Origin: Altererythrobacter ishigakiensis
GTDB lineage: Bacteria > Pseudomonadota > Alphaproteobacteria > Sphingomonadales > Sphingomonadaceae
Reading direction: 5' to 3'
NCBI RefSeq assembly: GCF_001663155.1
Contig: NZ_CP015963.1
Span: 1,946,001-2,010,000 of the forward strand
DNA length: 64,000 bases
Shown here: positions 1 through 9,484 of the stretch, one piece after another
Layout of the letters: each line of letters starts with the position of its first letter
Position numbering within the stretch: the stretch's first letter is position 1
Made by a program: the position numbers and the translations under genes
The notes under the pieces: generated by a model
The model's database searches: none
What the model saw: only the letters and a program-made list of their open reading frames with translations
What the model was told of the DNA's origin: nothing

Positions 1-412
1 CGGCCGCCACAAACGACTGAAACTCAGCAAAAATCTTACGGGCTTCGTCTTCGCCGCCAACCATTTCATTGAAGGCGGCATCCCACTTGTCCCCTTCAGG
101 CGTGCTGCGCCAACCCATTTGTTGGATCCCGTGCTGCATCTTGAAGAACACGGCCATGTCCCAAGCGCCTGTATTCATATGCATGATGATCGGACTGTCG
201 ACACCGGCCGCCTTGTCGGCGGCGTCGAACATGTCAATGATTTCACCAATCCTCTCGCCGTTTCCTGGGTGGAATTTGATCAAGTTGACCCGATACCAGG
301 TCTGATCCCGCATTTCCGGTTTTGCTTCGGCATGGTCGTCAGCAATCACAGGCGCAGCCCCCATCGTGGCCGCCAATCCAAATGCTGCTGATGTGAGAAG
401 TAATTTACGCAT
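1..412 (-). CDS. Secreted protein of unknown function, cut by the left edge
   Basis: The reading frame is open from an ATG at 412 to the first base of the window, so only about 137 N-terminal residues are visible and the C-terminus is missing. The start MRKLLLTSAAFGLAA followed by a cut-like VIA-DD near residue 24 is a clear Sec signal peptide, so the product should be periplasmic. The mature part is acidic, with aromatic and Met-rich patches (MHMNTGAWDMAVFFKMQ), and shows no motif I recognise. It runs in the same direction as the mutase gene on its right but is separated from it by about 100 bases, so a shared transcript is possible and not shown. Confidence 0.75.
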   Translation of the reverse strand, partial: MRKLLLTSAAFGLAATMGAAPVIADDHAEAKPEMRDQTWYRVNLIKFHPGNGERIGEIIDMFDAADKAAGVDSPIIMHMNTGAWDMAVFFKMQHGIQQMGWRSTPEGDKWDAAFNEMVGGEDEARKIFAEFQSFVAA

Positions 413-516
413 AGGTCGTTAGTCCCCCCTCATGGGAAAAGCGACCCGATGCGGCGCAGACTAACGATTAATGTTGCAACTTATTGTATGTAGGCGACAT
501 TTCTTGGAGAGGGGAA

Positions 517-2748
517 TTACTCGGCAGCTTCATCCAGAGGCGGCATATTATGGCCCAGCAAGGTCAGAATATCCGCTGCGCATTCCACAACATTTGAGCC
601 CGGACCATAGATCCCCTGAACCCCCTTTTCGCGCAGGAAATCATAGTCTTGGGGCGGAATCACCCCGCCGGCGGTTACTTTGATATCCGGCCGTCCCGCG
701 TCGCGTAACAGCTGGATCAGTTCAGGGATAAGTGTCTTGTGCCCCGCTGCAAGCGAACTGGCGCCCACCACATCCACGTCTTTCTGTAAGGCCAAAGCCG
801 CAGTTTCTCTCGGCGTCTGGAAGAGTGGGCCTGAGACGACCTCAAAGCCCATATCCGCAAAAGCACTGGCAATCACGTTTGCACCGCGGTCATGCCCGTC
901 CTGCCCCATCTTGGCGACCAGAATGCGCGGCTTTCGCCCCAATCGGTGTTCGACGGCTGCTACACCTGCCGTGACCTGCTGATAGCGCGCGTCAGCTGAA
1001 TAGGCGGACGAATACACGCCCTTCACTGGTGTCGGCCGAGTGTTGTAGCGCCCGAAGGCGGCCTCCATAGCGGCAGAAATTTCACCCAGCGTTGCGTCAT
1101 TCCGTGCTGCTTCAACAGCTCGCGCCAGTAGGTTCACATCGCCTTCGCCCTCCATTTGCTGAAGCACTGAAGGTGGCAAAGGAATGCCGTTTTCGTCGCG
1201 TCCGGTGCGAAGCGCCTCGTTGCTAATCGTAGGGTCCGCTTCAGTTGCTTTAGTCAGCGCCTGCAATGCCGCCTGACACGCCTCTTCATCACGTTCGGCG
1301 CGTACACGCTCAATTCGCTCGATCTGCCCTTGGCGAACCTTGTGGTTGTCAATGTCGAGGGTTTCGATCGGGTCTTCCTTGTCCTTGCGGAACTTGTTGA
1401 CCCCGACGATCACAGTGTCGCCCTTGTCGATGGCAGTCTGTTTCTCAGCCGCGGCTTGCTCAATCGCGGCTTTGGGCGCGCCAGTATCGACATAGGCTGT
1501 CATTCCGCCCGCCTCATCCACTTCAGCAATCAGCTTTTCCGCTTCCTCGACAAGTTTCGCTGTCAGCGCTTCGATGTAATAGCTGCCTCCCAGTGGATCG
1601 ACGACATTGGTTATGCCGCTTTCTTCCTGAAGCACCAACTGAGTGTTCCGTGCAATGCGCGCGCTAAAATCGGTCGGCAATGCAATCGCTTCATCGAGCG
1701 CATTGGTGTGAAGCGACTGTGTGCCGCCCAGCGTCGCGGCCATCGCCTCGATAGTGGTTCGGATAACGTTGTTGTATGGATCCTGTTCTTGCAACGAGAC
1801 GCCTGATGTCTGGCAATGCGTGCGCAGCATCTTGCTGCGATCGTTTTTCGCACCCAGCCCGTCCATCACGCGGTACCACAATGTGCGCGCCGCGCGGAGC
1901 TTCGCAATTTCCATGAAGAAGTTCATGCCGATACCGAAAAAGAACGAGAGGCGACCAGCAAACGCATCGATATCAAGCCCGGCGGCCATTGCGCGCGTCA
2001 CGTACTCCTTGCCGTCAGCAATCGTGAAAGCAAGCTCTTGCACCGCCGTCGCACCGGCTTCATGCATGTGATAGCCTGATATCGAAATACTGTTGAATTT
2101 CGGCATGTTGGCTGATGTATATGCGATGATATCTGAAACGATCCGCATGCTCGGCTCAGGCGGATAGATATAGGTGTTTCGGACCATGAACTCTTTCAGG
2201 ATATCGTTCTGGATGGTACCCGAAAGCTTGTCTGCGCTGACACCCTGCCGCTCACCGGCGACAATGAAGAAGGCCATTACCGGGATAACGGCACCATTCA
2301 TGGTCATAGAGACCGACATCTCATCGAGAGGGATTTGATCAAACAGGATTTCCATGTCGCGCACAGTGTCGATCGCGACTCCCGCTTTGCCAACATCACC
2401 CACAACGCGCGGGTGATCCGAGTCGTATCCCCGGTGCGTTGCAAGATCGAATGCAACCGACAGGCCTTTCTGCCCGGCGGCTAAGTTACGACGGTAGAAC
2501 GCGTTAGATTCCTCAGCCGTAGAAAAGCCCGCATACTGCCGGATAGTCCACGGACGCCCGGCATACATGCTGGCCTTCACCCCGCGAGTGAAAGGCGCAA
2601 ATCCAGGAAGTCCCGGGTCGGGAGAGTCTGCCTCAGTATAAAGCGGCTTGATGTCGAAGCCTTCAGGCGTCGACCAAGTCAGGTCACGCCCCTTCACTTC
2701 CTTCTCAGCCAAGGCCTCCCAATCGGATACAGTCGGTTTCTCGGTCAT
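517..2748 (-). CDS. scpA: Methylmalonyl-CoA mutase
   Basis: This enzyme isomerises (R)-methylmalonyl-CoA to succinyl-CoA with adenosylcobalamin, the last step of propionyl-CoA breakdown. The 743 residues match the usual length of a single-chain mutase. The N-terminal two thirds are the substrate-binding TIM barrel ([11 protein letters not shown] near residue 65, [14 protein letters not shown] near 222). The C-terminal B12-binding domain carries the diagnostic DGHDRG, with the cobalt-ligand His at about residue 619, followed by [10 protein letters not shown] and [11 protein letters not shown]. It starts at an ATG at 2748. It leads a minus-strand group with an enoyl-CoA hydratase, the epimerase and PccB, which together supply its substrate. 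No cobalamin riboswitch was seen upstream. Confidence 0.97.
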   Translation of the reverse strand: MTEKPTVSDWEALAEKEVKGRDLTWSTPEGFDIKPLYTEADSPDPGLPGFAPFTRGVKASMYAGRPWTIRQYAGFSTAEESNAFYRRNLAAGQKGLSVAFDLATHRGYDSDHPRVVGDVGKAGVAIDTVRDMEILFDQIPLDEMSVSMTMNGAVIPVMAFFIVAGERQGVSADKLSGTIQNDILKEFMVRNTYIYPPEPSMRIVSDIIAYTSANMPKFNSISISGYHMHEAGATAVQELAFTIADGKEYVTRAMAAGLDIDAFAGRLSFFFGIGMNFFMEIAKLRAARTLWYRVMDGLGAKNDRSKMLRTHCQTSGVSLQEQDPYNNVIRTTIEAMAATLGGTQSLHTNALDEAIALPTDFSARIARNTQLVLQEESGITNVVDPLGGSYYIEALTAKLVEEAEKLIAEVDEAGGMTAYVDTGAPKAAIEQAAAEKQTAIDKGDTVIVGVNKFRKDKEDPIETLDIDNHKVRQGQIERIERVRAERDEEACQAALQALTKATEADPTISNEALRTGRDENGIPLPPSVLQQMEGEGDVNLLARAVEAARNDATLGEISAAMEAAFGRYNTRPTPVKGVYSSAYSADARYQQVTAGVAAVEHRLGRKPRILVAKMGQDGHDRGANVIASAFADMGFEVVSGPLFQTPRETAALALQKDVDVVGASSLAAGHKTLIPELIQLLRDAGRPDIKVTAGGVIPPQDYDFLREKGVQGIYGPGSNVVECAADILTLLGHNMPPLDEAAE

Positions 2749-2797
2749 GCCGCGCCTCTAATCACACAAATGGATGAAGTGGAAGTGGCGGCTTCCG

Positions 2798-3583
2798 TCA
2801 CTTCCCTTTGAATTCGGCCTTACGCTTCTGAAGAAAAGCCATTATCCCTTCGCGGGAGTCATCGCTGTCTCCGGCACGCCATTGGCCCACCGCCTCTTGG
2901 TGCAGAGCGGCCGAATAATCGGTCTGAAGCGCCTTGATCAGGTTTTCGCGCATCTGGCCCAGCGCCACGGTCGGCCCATTTGCCAGCCGCGTGGCCAATG
3001 CCATGGCTTCACCTGCCAGCGCATCATCGTCGACCGCCTTGTAGATCATGCCCCAGCCTTCCGCCTTCTCAGCCGGAATTTTCTCGCCAAGCATCATCAT
3101 CTCGGTCGCGCGCGCCTTGCCGATCAGGCGAGGCAGCATCCAGCTTGCCCCGCCATCCGGAACCAAGCCGATGTTGACGAATGCCTGAAGGAAATATGCG
3201 CTTTTCCCCGCAATGGCGAAATCACCTGCCAGGGCAATTGAACAGCCCACGCCTGCTGCGGGGCCGTTGACAGCTGTGACGATCGGCGCATCGCAGCGCG
3301 CCATTTCCATCATCAGCGGGTTATAGTGTTTGGACAGCGCATCATAACTGCCCCGCCCACCTGAAGTGGTGCGATCACGCGGGCCGCCTGACAGATCAGC
3401 ACCAGAGCAGAAGGCCCGGCCTTCCCCGGTAATAAGGAAGCAGCGCGCATCACGTGTCGAGGCCAGTGCTTCACGGATTTCGTCCGCCATATCGGGCGCG
3501 CATGCATTCAGCTTTTCAGGCTGGTTGAGGATGATCTTGGTAACGGGGCCATCCTGCTCGACCCGGATTTTCTCATAAGACAT
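2798..3583 (-). CDS. Enoyl-CoA hydratase/isomerase family protein
   Basis: A crotonase-fold protein of 261 residues. I place the start at the ATG at 3583 (MSYEKIRVEQ) because the upstream open frame runs into the epimerase gene and looks non-coding. The fold is shown by GEGRAFCSGADLSG (first oxyanion-hole strand, near residue 56) and ALAGDFAIAGKSA (near 113). The FVNIGLVPDGG stretch has Asp at the position many PaaG-like members use for catalysis. It lies between the mutase and epimerase genes, so a role in breaking down branched or odd-chain acyl-CoA is likely. The exact substrate cannot be told from the sequence. Confidence 0.9.
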   Translation of the reverse strand: MSYEKIRVEQDGPVTKIILNQPEKLNACAPDMADEIREALASTRDARCFLITGEGRAFCSGADLSGGPRDRTTSGGRGSYDALSKHYNPLMMEMARCDAPIVTAVNGPAAGVGCSIALAGDFAIAGKSAYFLQAFVNIGLVPDGGASWMLPRLIGKARATEMMMLGEKIPAEKAEGWGMIYKAVDDDALAGEAMALATRLANGPTVALGQMRENLIKALQTDYSAALHQEAVGQWRAGDSDDSREGIMAFLQKRKAEFKGK

Positions 3584-3602
3584 CTGTGCGCGTCTCCAGT
3601 TC

Positions 3603-4037
3603 TCAGTGATCTTTCGGCGTTTCCATAATCTCCGTAAGCATGCCCTGCATATCCTTGGGATGGACGAAAAAGATAGGCGTGCCGTGCGCACCGATGCGCG
3701 TGGGGCCGAGAATACGCTTGCCGAGGTTCTCGAACTCCTCGCGTGCCGTAGCGATATCGGGCACTTCGAAGCACACGTGATGCTGCCCGCCCAAAGGATT
3801 ATTCTCGAGAAAGTTTTTTATCGGCGAGCTGTCATCAAAGGGCTCGATCAGCTCAATCTGCGTGCCATTCATGCCCGAATCGGTAGGCGTATTGACGAAG
3901 CAGACCTTCACGCCTTGCTCCGGCAAGTCGAACGGTTCCTCGATATCGGTCGCACCCATTGTGTCACGATAATGTGCAATTGAGGCTTCGATCGAAGGCG
4001 TCGCAACGCCGATATGATTGAGACGTCCCAGTTTCAT
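3603..4037 (-). CDS. mce: Methylmalonyl-CoA epimerase
   Basis: The enzyme converts (S)- to (R)-methylmalonyl-CoA, linking propionyl-CoA carboxylase to the mutase. The 144-residue frame beginning MKLGRLNHIGVATPS is a vicinal-oxygen-chelate (glyoxalase/bleomycin) fold protein. Metal ligands are suggested by the His in LNHIGVA, the His in GGQHHVCFEV and the Glu in GMLTEIME. The start is an ATG at 4037 that overlaps the stop of the OsmC gene by one base (TAATG), which suggests translational coupling. The length and both VOC half-motifs fit the family. Confidence 0.93.
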   Translation of the reverse strand: MKLGRLNHIGVATPSIEASIAHYRDTMGATDIEEPFDLPEQGVKVCFVNTPTDSGMNGTQIELIEPFDDSSPIKNFLENNPLGGQHHVCFEVPDIATAREEFENLGKRILGPTRIGAHGTPIFFVHPKDMQGMLTEIMETPKDH

Positions 4038-4495
4038 TATTCTACCACCACTTCTGTCTTGACCGAGTTGGCGATGAAGCACGCATCGTGAGATTTGTGA
4101 TGCAACGCATCAACCTCTTCTGCTGTAGGATGCCTCTCGCCAGAGAATGCGATATTGGGCTTCAAGGTAACTCTAGTCATCGCCATCTGGCCACTCTCGT
4201 TTTTCTCCATAAGCCCCGAGGCCTCGTCAACGTAGCTGTCGACACAGAAGCCGCGCTGAGCCGCGAACGAGAGGAAGAACAACATGTGGCAGCTGGACAG
4301 AGCGGCAACGAACGCCTCTTCCGGATCAACGCCGGCGTCATCTGAATAGGGCAATGGCACAATATGCGGAGAGGATGATGCCGGAACGACCGCGCCGCCA
4401 TCGAATTCCCATTCGTGTTGGCGGCTGTATTTGTTGTCTGTGAAATTTTCGGATTCAGATCGGTGCCAAGACACCGTCGAGGTGTAAATTGCCAT
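4037..4495 (-). CDS. OsmC family peroxidase-like protein
   Basis: OsmC/Ohr proteins reduce organic hydroperoxides with a pair of cysteines. The 152-residue product has the typical order: a beta-rich N-terminus (IYTSTVSWHRSES), the helix with the first Cys (ALSSCHMLFFLSFA, near residue 68) and the second Cys in SHDACFIANSVKTEV near the C-terminus. It is the general OsmC type, not Ohr. Its stop overlaps the epimerase start by one base, so the two are probably co-translated. Why it sits in the propionyl-CoA cluster is unclear. Confidence 0.9.
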   Translation of the reverse strand: MAIYTSTVSWHRSESENFTDNKYSRQHEWEFDGGAVVPASSSPHIVPLPYSDDAGVDPEEAFVAALSSCHMLFFLSFAAQRGFCVDSYVDEASGLMEKNESGQMAMTRVTLKPNIAFSGERHPTAEEVDALHHKSHDACFIANSVKTEVVVE

Positions 4496-4629
4496 GCGTG
4501 CGAGTCCCTTTTGTGTTTTTTAAGGCTCGCTGCTTGTCATTATTGTCCCGCTCAATCCAGCACTAAGGTGAGGCTCGGCGTTAAGGTTACGGGTCAGGCG
4601 TGAGGGGACTATGCGAGACCCAGCTACAT

Positions 4630-4863
4630 CTATATTGGCCCAAAGAAATATATCCATGCCGCATTTCCTATAAAGAACGCGATCACGAAAAGACGGCCGT
4701 CCTGAAGAAGCTTGAATCTCTTTGATCCGCGATGAACAGTCTCTGGGTTCCAGTAGTATCTGTCGCGGCCGAGAGTGTTTCCTTCCAGATCATCCAAGAG
4801 CCAGAAAATCGAATAAATCACCGCTAGAATTAGGAAGAAACCTATCTGGAGTTCTGCCTGCAA
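4630..4863 (-). CDS. Small two-helix membrane protein
   Basis: A 77-residue hypothetical protein with an N-terminal membrane helix (QIGFFLILAVIYSIFWLL) and a C-terminal one (LFVIAFFIGNAAWIYFFG). The polar stretch between them has charged and aromatic residues (GRDRYYWNPETVHRGSKRFK). A weak GGGAA-like ribosome site lies before the ATG at 4863. I know no family for it. It lies alone between the OsmC and pccB genes on the same strand. Confidence 0.6.
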   Translation of the reverse strand: MQAELQIGFFLILAVIYSIFWLLDDLEGNTLGRDRYYWNPETVHRGSKRFKLLQDGRLFVIAFFIGNAAWIYFFGPI

Positions 4864-4958
4864 ATTTCCCTCCTCATTTCGAGGAGAGACGGTATTCCTG
4901 TATTGTTATCAATTCCTTGCCCCTGCTGGCCTGAAATGCGACCGACCGTCGCCATTCT

Positions 4959-6491
4959 TCACAGCGGGATATTATCGTGTTTCTTCCAAGGGTTTTCGAG
5001 AGCCTTGTTGCGCAGCTTTCTAAGCCCCTGCGCGATGCGCTTGCGGGTTGAGTGCGGGTAGATCACTTCGTCGATATATCCGCGTTGCGCTGCCACAAAT
5101 GGGTTGGCAAACCGGTCTTCATATTCCTTGGTTTTCTCCGCGATCTTGTCTGGATCGTCGCGGTCTTGGCGGAAGATGATCTCGACCGCGCCCTTGGCGC
5201 CCATCACCGCGATTTCCGCTGTGGGCCACGCGTAATTCAGATCGCCGCGCAGGTGCTTTGACGCCATCACGTCATAGGCGCCGCCGTAAGCCTTGCGAGT
5301 GATAATGGTGATCTTGGGCACCGTCGCCTCAGCATAGGCGAACAGCAGCTTAGCCCCGTGCTTGATGATCCCGTTATGCTCTTGCGCGGTGCCAGGAAGG
5401 AAGCCGGGCACGTCGACAAAGGTCAGAATCGGGATTTCGAAGGCATCACAAAAACGCACAAAGCGTGCAGCTTTCTTCGATGAATTGATGTCGAGCACGC
5501 CCGCCAGAACCATCGGCTGGTTCGCGACCACCCCCACGGTTCGTCCTTCGACCCGACCAAAGCCGCAGATGATGTTGGCCGCATGCGCTGGCTGAACCTC
5601 AAAGAAGTCGCCTTCGTCCAGCACCTTACGAATGACTTCGTGCATATCATAAGGTTGGTTGGGATTGTCGGGAATCAGCGTGTCGAGCGACGTCTCTTCG
5701 CGATCGAACGGATCGCTGGTCGGCCGCTCTGGAACCTCCTCGCGGTTTGAAAGCGGCAGGTAGTCGAAGAAGTTTCTCGTCGCCATCAGCGCTTCGATGT
5801 CGTTCTCGAAAGCGATATCTGCGACCGAAGTCTTGGTCGTGTGCGTTACTGCCCCGCCCAATTCTTCCTGTGTCACGACTTCATTGGTGACGGTTTTGAC
5901 CACGTCCGGGCCCGTCACGAACATGTAGCTGCTGTCTTTCACCATGAAGATGAAGTCCGTCATCGCCGGTGAATAGACTGCACCGCCCGCGCACGGCCCC
6001 ATGATCAGGCTGATCTGCGGCACTACGCCACTCGCCAGCACATTGCGCTGGAACACATCAGCATATCCGCCGAGTGACGCCACGCCTTCCTGAATGCGTG
6101 CCCCCCCGCTGTCGTTCAGGCCGATCACAGGCGCGCCGTATTTCATGGCACTTTCCATGACCTTGCAGATTTTCTCGGCATGGCGTTTTGACAGACTGCC
6201 GCCAAAAACCGTGAAGTCCTGACTGAACACATAGACCAGCCGCCCGTTGATTGTGCCGGAGCCGGTGACCACGCCATCGCCCGGGATCTTCTGATCCTGC
6301 ATGCCGAAATCCACGCAATCATGCTCGACATAGGCATCTAGCTCTTCAAACGAGCCTTCATCCAGCAAGACGTCCAGCCGTTCGCGTGCGGTCAGCTTGC
6401 CCTTGGCATGCTGCGCATCAATGCGCTTTTGTCCCCCGCCCAGCTTGGCAGCTGCACGGCGGCGTTCCATTTCAGCGATATTTGCGGACAT
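4959..6491 (-). CDS. pccB: Propionyl-CoA carboxylase beta chain (carboxyltransferase)
   Basis: The carboxyltransferase subunit moves CO2 from carboxybiotin to propionyl-CoA to give (S)-methylmalonyl-CoA. The 510 residues and the motifs match the biotin-dependent carboxyltransferase family: [14 protein letters not shown] and [20 protein letters not shown] in the N-domain, and [24 protein letters not shown] and [10 protein letters not shown] in the C-domain. The biotin-carrying alpha chain (PccA) is not in the window and should lie elsewhere, perhaps to the left. Together with mce and scpA this completes the route from propionyl-CoA to succinyl-CoA except for the alpha chain. Confidence 0.95.
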   Translation of the reverse strand: MSANIAEMERRRAAAKLGGGQKRIDAQHAKGKLTARERLDVLLDEGSFEELDAYVEHDCVDFGMQDQKIPGDGVVTGSGTINGRLVYVFSQDFTVFGGSLSKRHAEKICKVMESAMKYGAPVIGLNDSGGARIQEGVASLGGYADVFQRNVLASGVVPQISLIMGPCAGGAVYSPAMTDFIFMVKDSSYMFVTGPDVVKTVTNEVVTQEELGGAVTHTTKTSVADIAFENDIEALMATRNFFDYLPLSNREEVPERPTSDPFDREETSLDTLIPDNPNQPYDMHEVIRKVLDEGDFFEVQPAHAANIICGFGRVEGRTVGVVANQPMVLAGVLDINSSKKAARFVRFCDAFEIPILTFVDVPGFLPGTAQEHNGIIKHGAKLLFAYAEATVPKITIITRKAYGGAYDVMASKHLRGDLNYAWPTAEIAVMGAKGAVEIIFRQDRDDPDKIAEKTKEYEDRFANPFVAAQRGYIDEVIYPHSTRKRIAQGLRKLRNKALENPWKKHDNIPL

Positions 6492-6561
6492 CAGTCCCCC
6501 TGAATTTGGTTTCCAGTCAATGCAATGCGCCTAGCGAGGCTTTGCGCCAAGCGCAAACTGG

Positions 6562-7284
6562 TCAAAAACGCAGTATAATGCTTCGCGCGAGCGCTGGAGA
6601 GATAGATTCTGCAAGCTTGAGCAGCTTCGTCATGCCAATGTTCGCTTCCGCGCGATTGGTCTCAATTGCATCAAGAATTTGCGCCGCGCATTCGGCCGCG
6701 GGCATCTTCGACATCGGATTGTCCGCATTCATCTGCGTGTCTACGACGGGCGGGAGCGCTTCTATCACGTGGATATTTGTGTCCTTCAACTGTTCGCGCA
6801 GCGTCAGCGAATAGGCACGCAGGCCAGACTTGGTCGCACAATAGACCGGCTGACGAGCGGCGGGCGCGATAGCGAGACCGCTGGTGACGTTGACTATGGA
6901 TGCCTCAGGCTGGCGGCCCAGCATCGGGACAAGCGCGGTTATCAGCCGGATCGGGGCGCTGAGATTTGCATAAATGCAATCATCGGTCGCGTTGGGATCA
7001 GGCAGCTCCTTGCGAAAATCATGATCAACCAGCTGGCCAGCATTGTTGATCAGGACGTCAAATTCGCGCTCGCCAATATCCGCAATCAGCGCATCGACAC
7101 CTTTCGCGTTAGACAGGTCGGCTTCGATCACTTCGAAGCCCTCTTCCTGCATCTCTGCCAACCGCTCTTTGTTGCGGCCGGTAAGCGTGACCCGCGCGCC
7201 CTTCTCTTTCAGCAGATGCGCCAACTCGCGCCCAATGCCCGCGCTACCTCCGGTCAGCAGTACCGCCTTGTCTTTCAAATCCAT
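6562..7284 (-). CDS. SDR family oxidoreductase
   Basis: A classical short-chain dehydrogenase of 240 residues. It has the NAD(P) motif TGGSAGIGRE (near residue 11), NNAG (near 81), a Ser in NVTSGLA and the YxxxK pair in VYCATKSGLRAY. It resembles the DltE/YbbO subgroup, whose substrates are not well known. It ends a minus-strand pair with the next upstream reductase (gap of three bases), so the two are probably co-transcribed. Confidence 0.88.
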   Translation of the reverse strand: MDLKDKAVLLTGGSAGIGRELAHLLKEKGARVTLTGRNKERLAEMQEEGFEVIEADLSNAKGVDALIADIGEREFDVLINNAGQLVDHDFRKELPDPNATDDCIYANLSAPIRLITALVPMLGRQPEASIVNVTSGLAIAPAARQPVYCATKSGLRAYSLTLREQLKDTNIHVIEALPPVVDTQMNADNPMSKMPAAECAAQILDAIETNRAEANIGMTKLLKLAESISPALARSIILRF

Positions 7285-7287
7285 CGC

Positions 7288-8307
7288 TCAGACTTTCACA
7301 ATTCCATGATCCACAAGGCTCCGAAGCGTATCCTCAAGCGATTGCTCTGGATCGATAAACTTGAAGCCCAATACTTCTTCAGTGTGAGTACCGGAAACTT
7401 CCCGGACGTTGCCCAATTCGCTCTTCACTTGTTTCATTGTTGGCACGAACATTGCCAACAGCTTGACCACCCAATCGGGCATCTTGCGGGTCGGCACTTT
7501 AGCGGCGAATTCAGGAGCGCGAGTACGGATCGCGTCGCCCATTTCGGTCATCCACATGAATCGCGTCGCAGTCGGGAAACGTTCCCCGCGCACCTTATCA
7601 GCGGGTGCCTCGATCGCCCGCACATGCGCTTCCGCAACGTCGCGCACATCGCAGACGGAAATGCCCATGTTGGGGATCGCCGGAATGGAGCCATCGCACA
7701 TCTGCTTCACCATCTCGATGCTGGTCGAAAGATCATCGTTCACGACCGGACCAAAGACAGCGACCGGGTTGACCGAGCAAAAGACCATTTCAGGCGCGTT
7801 TTCTGCCACCCAGTCACGCGCGGCACGTTCTGCCACTGTTTTGGACTCGATGTAGGGCGGTACGCCCGCTTCGATATTGGTCCAATCGGTGTGATCGAAA
7901 TTGTTCTTATGACGCTGTCCGTAAGCGATGGCTGCCGCTGAGCTCGTCTGCACGAAGCGCTCGACACCGGCGTCCTTCGCAAATCTCAGCGCACGCAGAG
8001 TTCCTTCGCGGGCCGGAATAACCAACTCGTCCTTGTTCTTCGGCACAGCGAGCGGGAATGGTGAAGCTACGTGCGCCACTGCATTGCAACCTTCGTTGGC
8101 CTTTGCCCAGCCTTCATCGCTCATCAGATCAGCTTGAAAGATCTTCAGCCGATCACCTGCGTCCGGCCAGCGTTCACGCAAGCGGGGTTCGCTCTTCGCA
8201 GTGTTCCTGACGGTCGTATGAACCGAGTAACCCTTCGCCAAGAGCTGATCGATTACTTCGCCGCCGATATAGCCTGTGCCGCCTGTTACAAGTACGGTGC
8301 CTGTCAT
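7288..8307 (-). CDS. NAD-dependent epimerase/dehydratase (dihydroflavonol reductase-like)
   Basis: An extended SDR of 339 residues with TGGTGYIGGEVIDQLL at the N-terminus. It has a Ser in FVQTSSAAA and the catalytic YxxxK in PPYIESKTVAERAA. It resembles bacterial reductases annotated as dihydroflavonol-4-reductase or 3-beta-HSD-like; the real substrate is unknown. I choose the ATG at 8307 because GGGAGA lies six bases before it. The gene is divergent from the FAD oxidoreductase that starts at 8377. Confidence 0.85.
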   Translation of the reverse strand: MTGTVLVTGGTGYIGGEVIDQLLAKGYSVHTTVRNTAKSEPRLRERWPDAGDRLKIFQADLMSDEGWAKANEGCNAVAHVASPFPLAVPKNKDELVIPAREGTLRALRFAKDAGVERFVQTSSAAAIAYGQRHKNNFDHTDWTNIEAGVPPYIESKTVAERAARDWVAENAPEMVFCSVNPVAVFGPVVNDDLSTSIEMVKQMCDGSIPAIPNMGISVCDVRDVAEAHVRAIEAPADKVRGERFPTATRFMWMTEMGDAIRTRAPEFAAKVPTRKMPDWVVKLLAMFVPTMKQVKSELGNVREVSGTHTEEVLGFKFIDPEQSLEDTLRSLVDHGIVKV

Positions 8308-8376
8308 TGCCAATCTCCCTCGGCACGAAGGATATGTCTCTGGGATTCAAATGACAACGCAGATAAACTCTCAAAG

Positions 8377-9480
8377 ATGAAACAGATCGACTGCCTTGTG
8401 ATCGGCGCGGGTATCGCCGGACTATCCGCGGCGGCACGGATCGCCGAGCATAACAGCGTAATCGTTTGTGAAACGGAAGAAGCAATTGGCATGCACGCCT
8501 CAGGCCGTAGCGCGGCCTTTGCTCACTTCGACATGGACTCGCCAATTGTTCGTGCACTCACGGCGGTAAGCATGCCTTTGCTGCAAGAGCCCGGTGCAAG
8601 ACCGCATCCAGCCCTCTTCGTGGCACTGGAGGGACAGCTGGAGAAACTCGACCAGCTTTACCAGAACTATCGACAATGGGTCCCCGGGATCAAACGGCTT
8701 GGGCCTGTTCAAACCAGCGAGCTGGTTCCGGCTATGAAGCAGGAGGCTATCGCCGCTGCACTGCTTGATCCCGATGGGCGCAAACTGGACGCCCACGCGA
8801 TGCTCGAGGGGCACCGCAAGGCTCTGCGTATCTCGGGCAGCGAACTGACCGTTAATGCACGTGTCACAGCGATACGTCGCAATTCTGAACGCTGGATCGT
8901 GGATACACCCGGCCAAAGCTACTCTGCCAAGATGATAGTCAACGCCGCAGGTGCGTGGGCAGACCATGTCGCAAAACTGGCAGGGGTTGACCCCATCGGC
9001 ATTCAGCCGCTGCGACGCACTGTCATTACGTTCGATGCGCCTGACGGTATCGATGTTTCACCCTGGCCCTTCACCAAGACTGTCGGCCCCGGTTTCTACA
9101 TTGAGCCAGAAGGCCGCGGTCGATTACTCGCATGCCCAATGGATGAACACCCGAGCAAACCTTGTGATGCTCAGCCCGAGGAGGAGGACGTTGCGTTGGC
9201 CGCCTGGCGCGTAGAAGAAGCCACCACACTCAAAATCCGGCGCATCGCCAGCAAATGGGCCGGTCTGCGCAGCTTTGCACCTGACCGTGAACCGGTTGTC
9301 GGTTTCGATCCGGAAGCAAAAGGATTCTTCTGGCTGGCAGGCCAAGGCGGATTTGGCCTGCAAACCTCGCCTGCAATGGCGCTTGCAGCAAATGCGCTTG
9401 TGAGCAAACTGGATTGGCCGATGGAGCTGCATTCCTCTGGGATCAGACCCGAGCACCTTTCACCGACCCGATTGCGTTGA
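8377..9480 (+). CDS. FAD-dependent oxidoreductase (DAO family)
   Basis: A 367-residue D-amino-acid-oxidase-type flavoprotein. The dinucleotide-binding motif VIGAGIAGLSAAARIAE starts at residue 7, which sets the start at the ATG at 8377; longer frames upstream overlap the divergent reductase gene. SGRSAAFAHFD, VNAAGAWADHVA and the C-terminal AGQGGFGLQTSPAMA are typical of the DadA/GlpD-like group. It probably oxidises an amino acid, sarcosine-like or 2-hydroxy acid substrate. Its 3' end meets the convergent glutathione reductase gene only four bases away. Confidence 0.88.
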   Translation: MKQIDCLVIGAGIAGLSAAARIAEHNSVIVCETEEAIGMHASGRSAAFAHFDMDSPIVRALTAVSMPLLQEPGARPHPALFVALEGQLEKLDQLYQNYRQWVPGIKRLGPVQTSELVPAMKQEAIAAALLDPDGRKLDAHAMLEGHRKALRISGSELTVNARVTAIRRNSERWIVDTPGQSYSAKMIVNAAGAWADHVAKLAGVDPIGIQPLRRTVITFDAPDGIDVSPWPFTKTVGPGFYIEPEGRGRLLACPMDEHPSKPCDAQPEEEDVALAAWRVEEATTLKIRRIASKWAGLRSFAPDREPVVGFDPEAKGFFWLAGQGGFGLQTSPAMALAANALVSKLDWPMELHSSGIRPEHLSPTRLR

Positions 9481-9484
9481 TCGC

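Noticed and set aside
6679..7941. Long plus-strand frame over the two reductase genes
   Set aside because: It is antisense to two proteins with complete SDR motifs and is rich in His/Arg as expected for a shadow frame.
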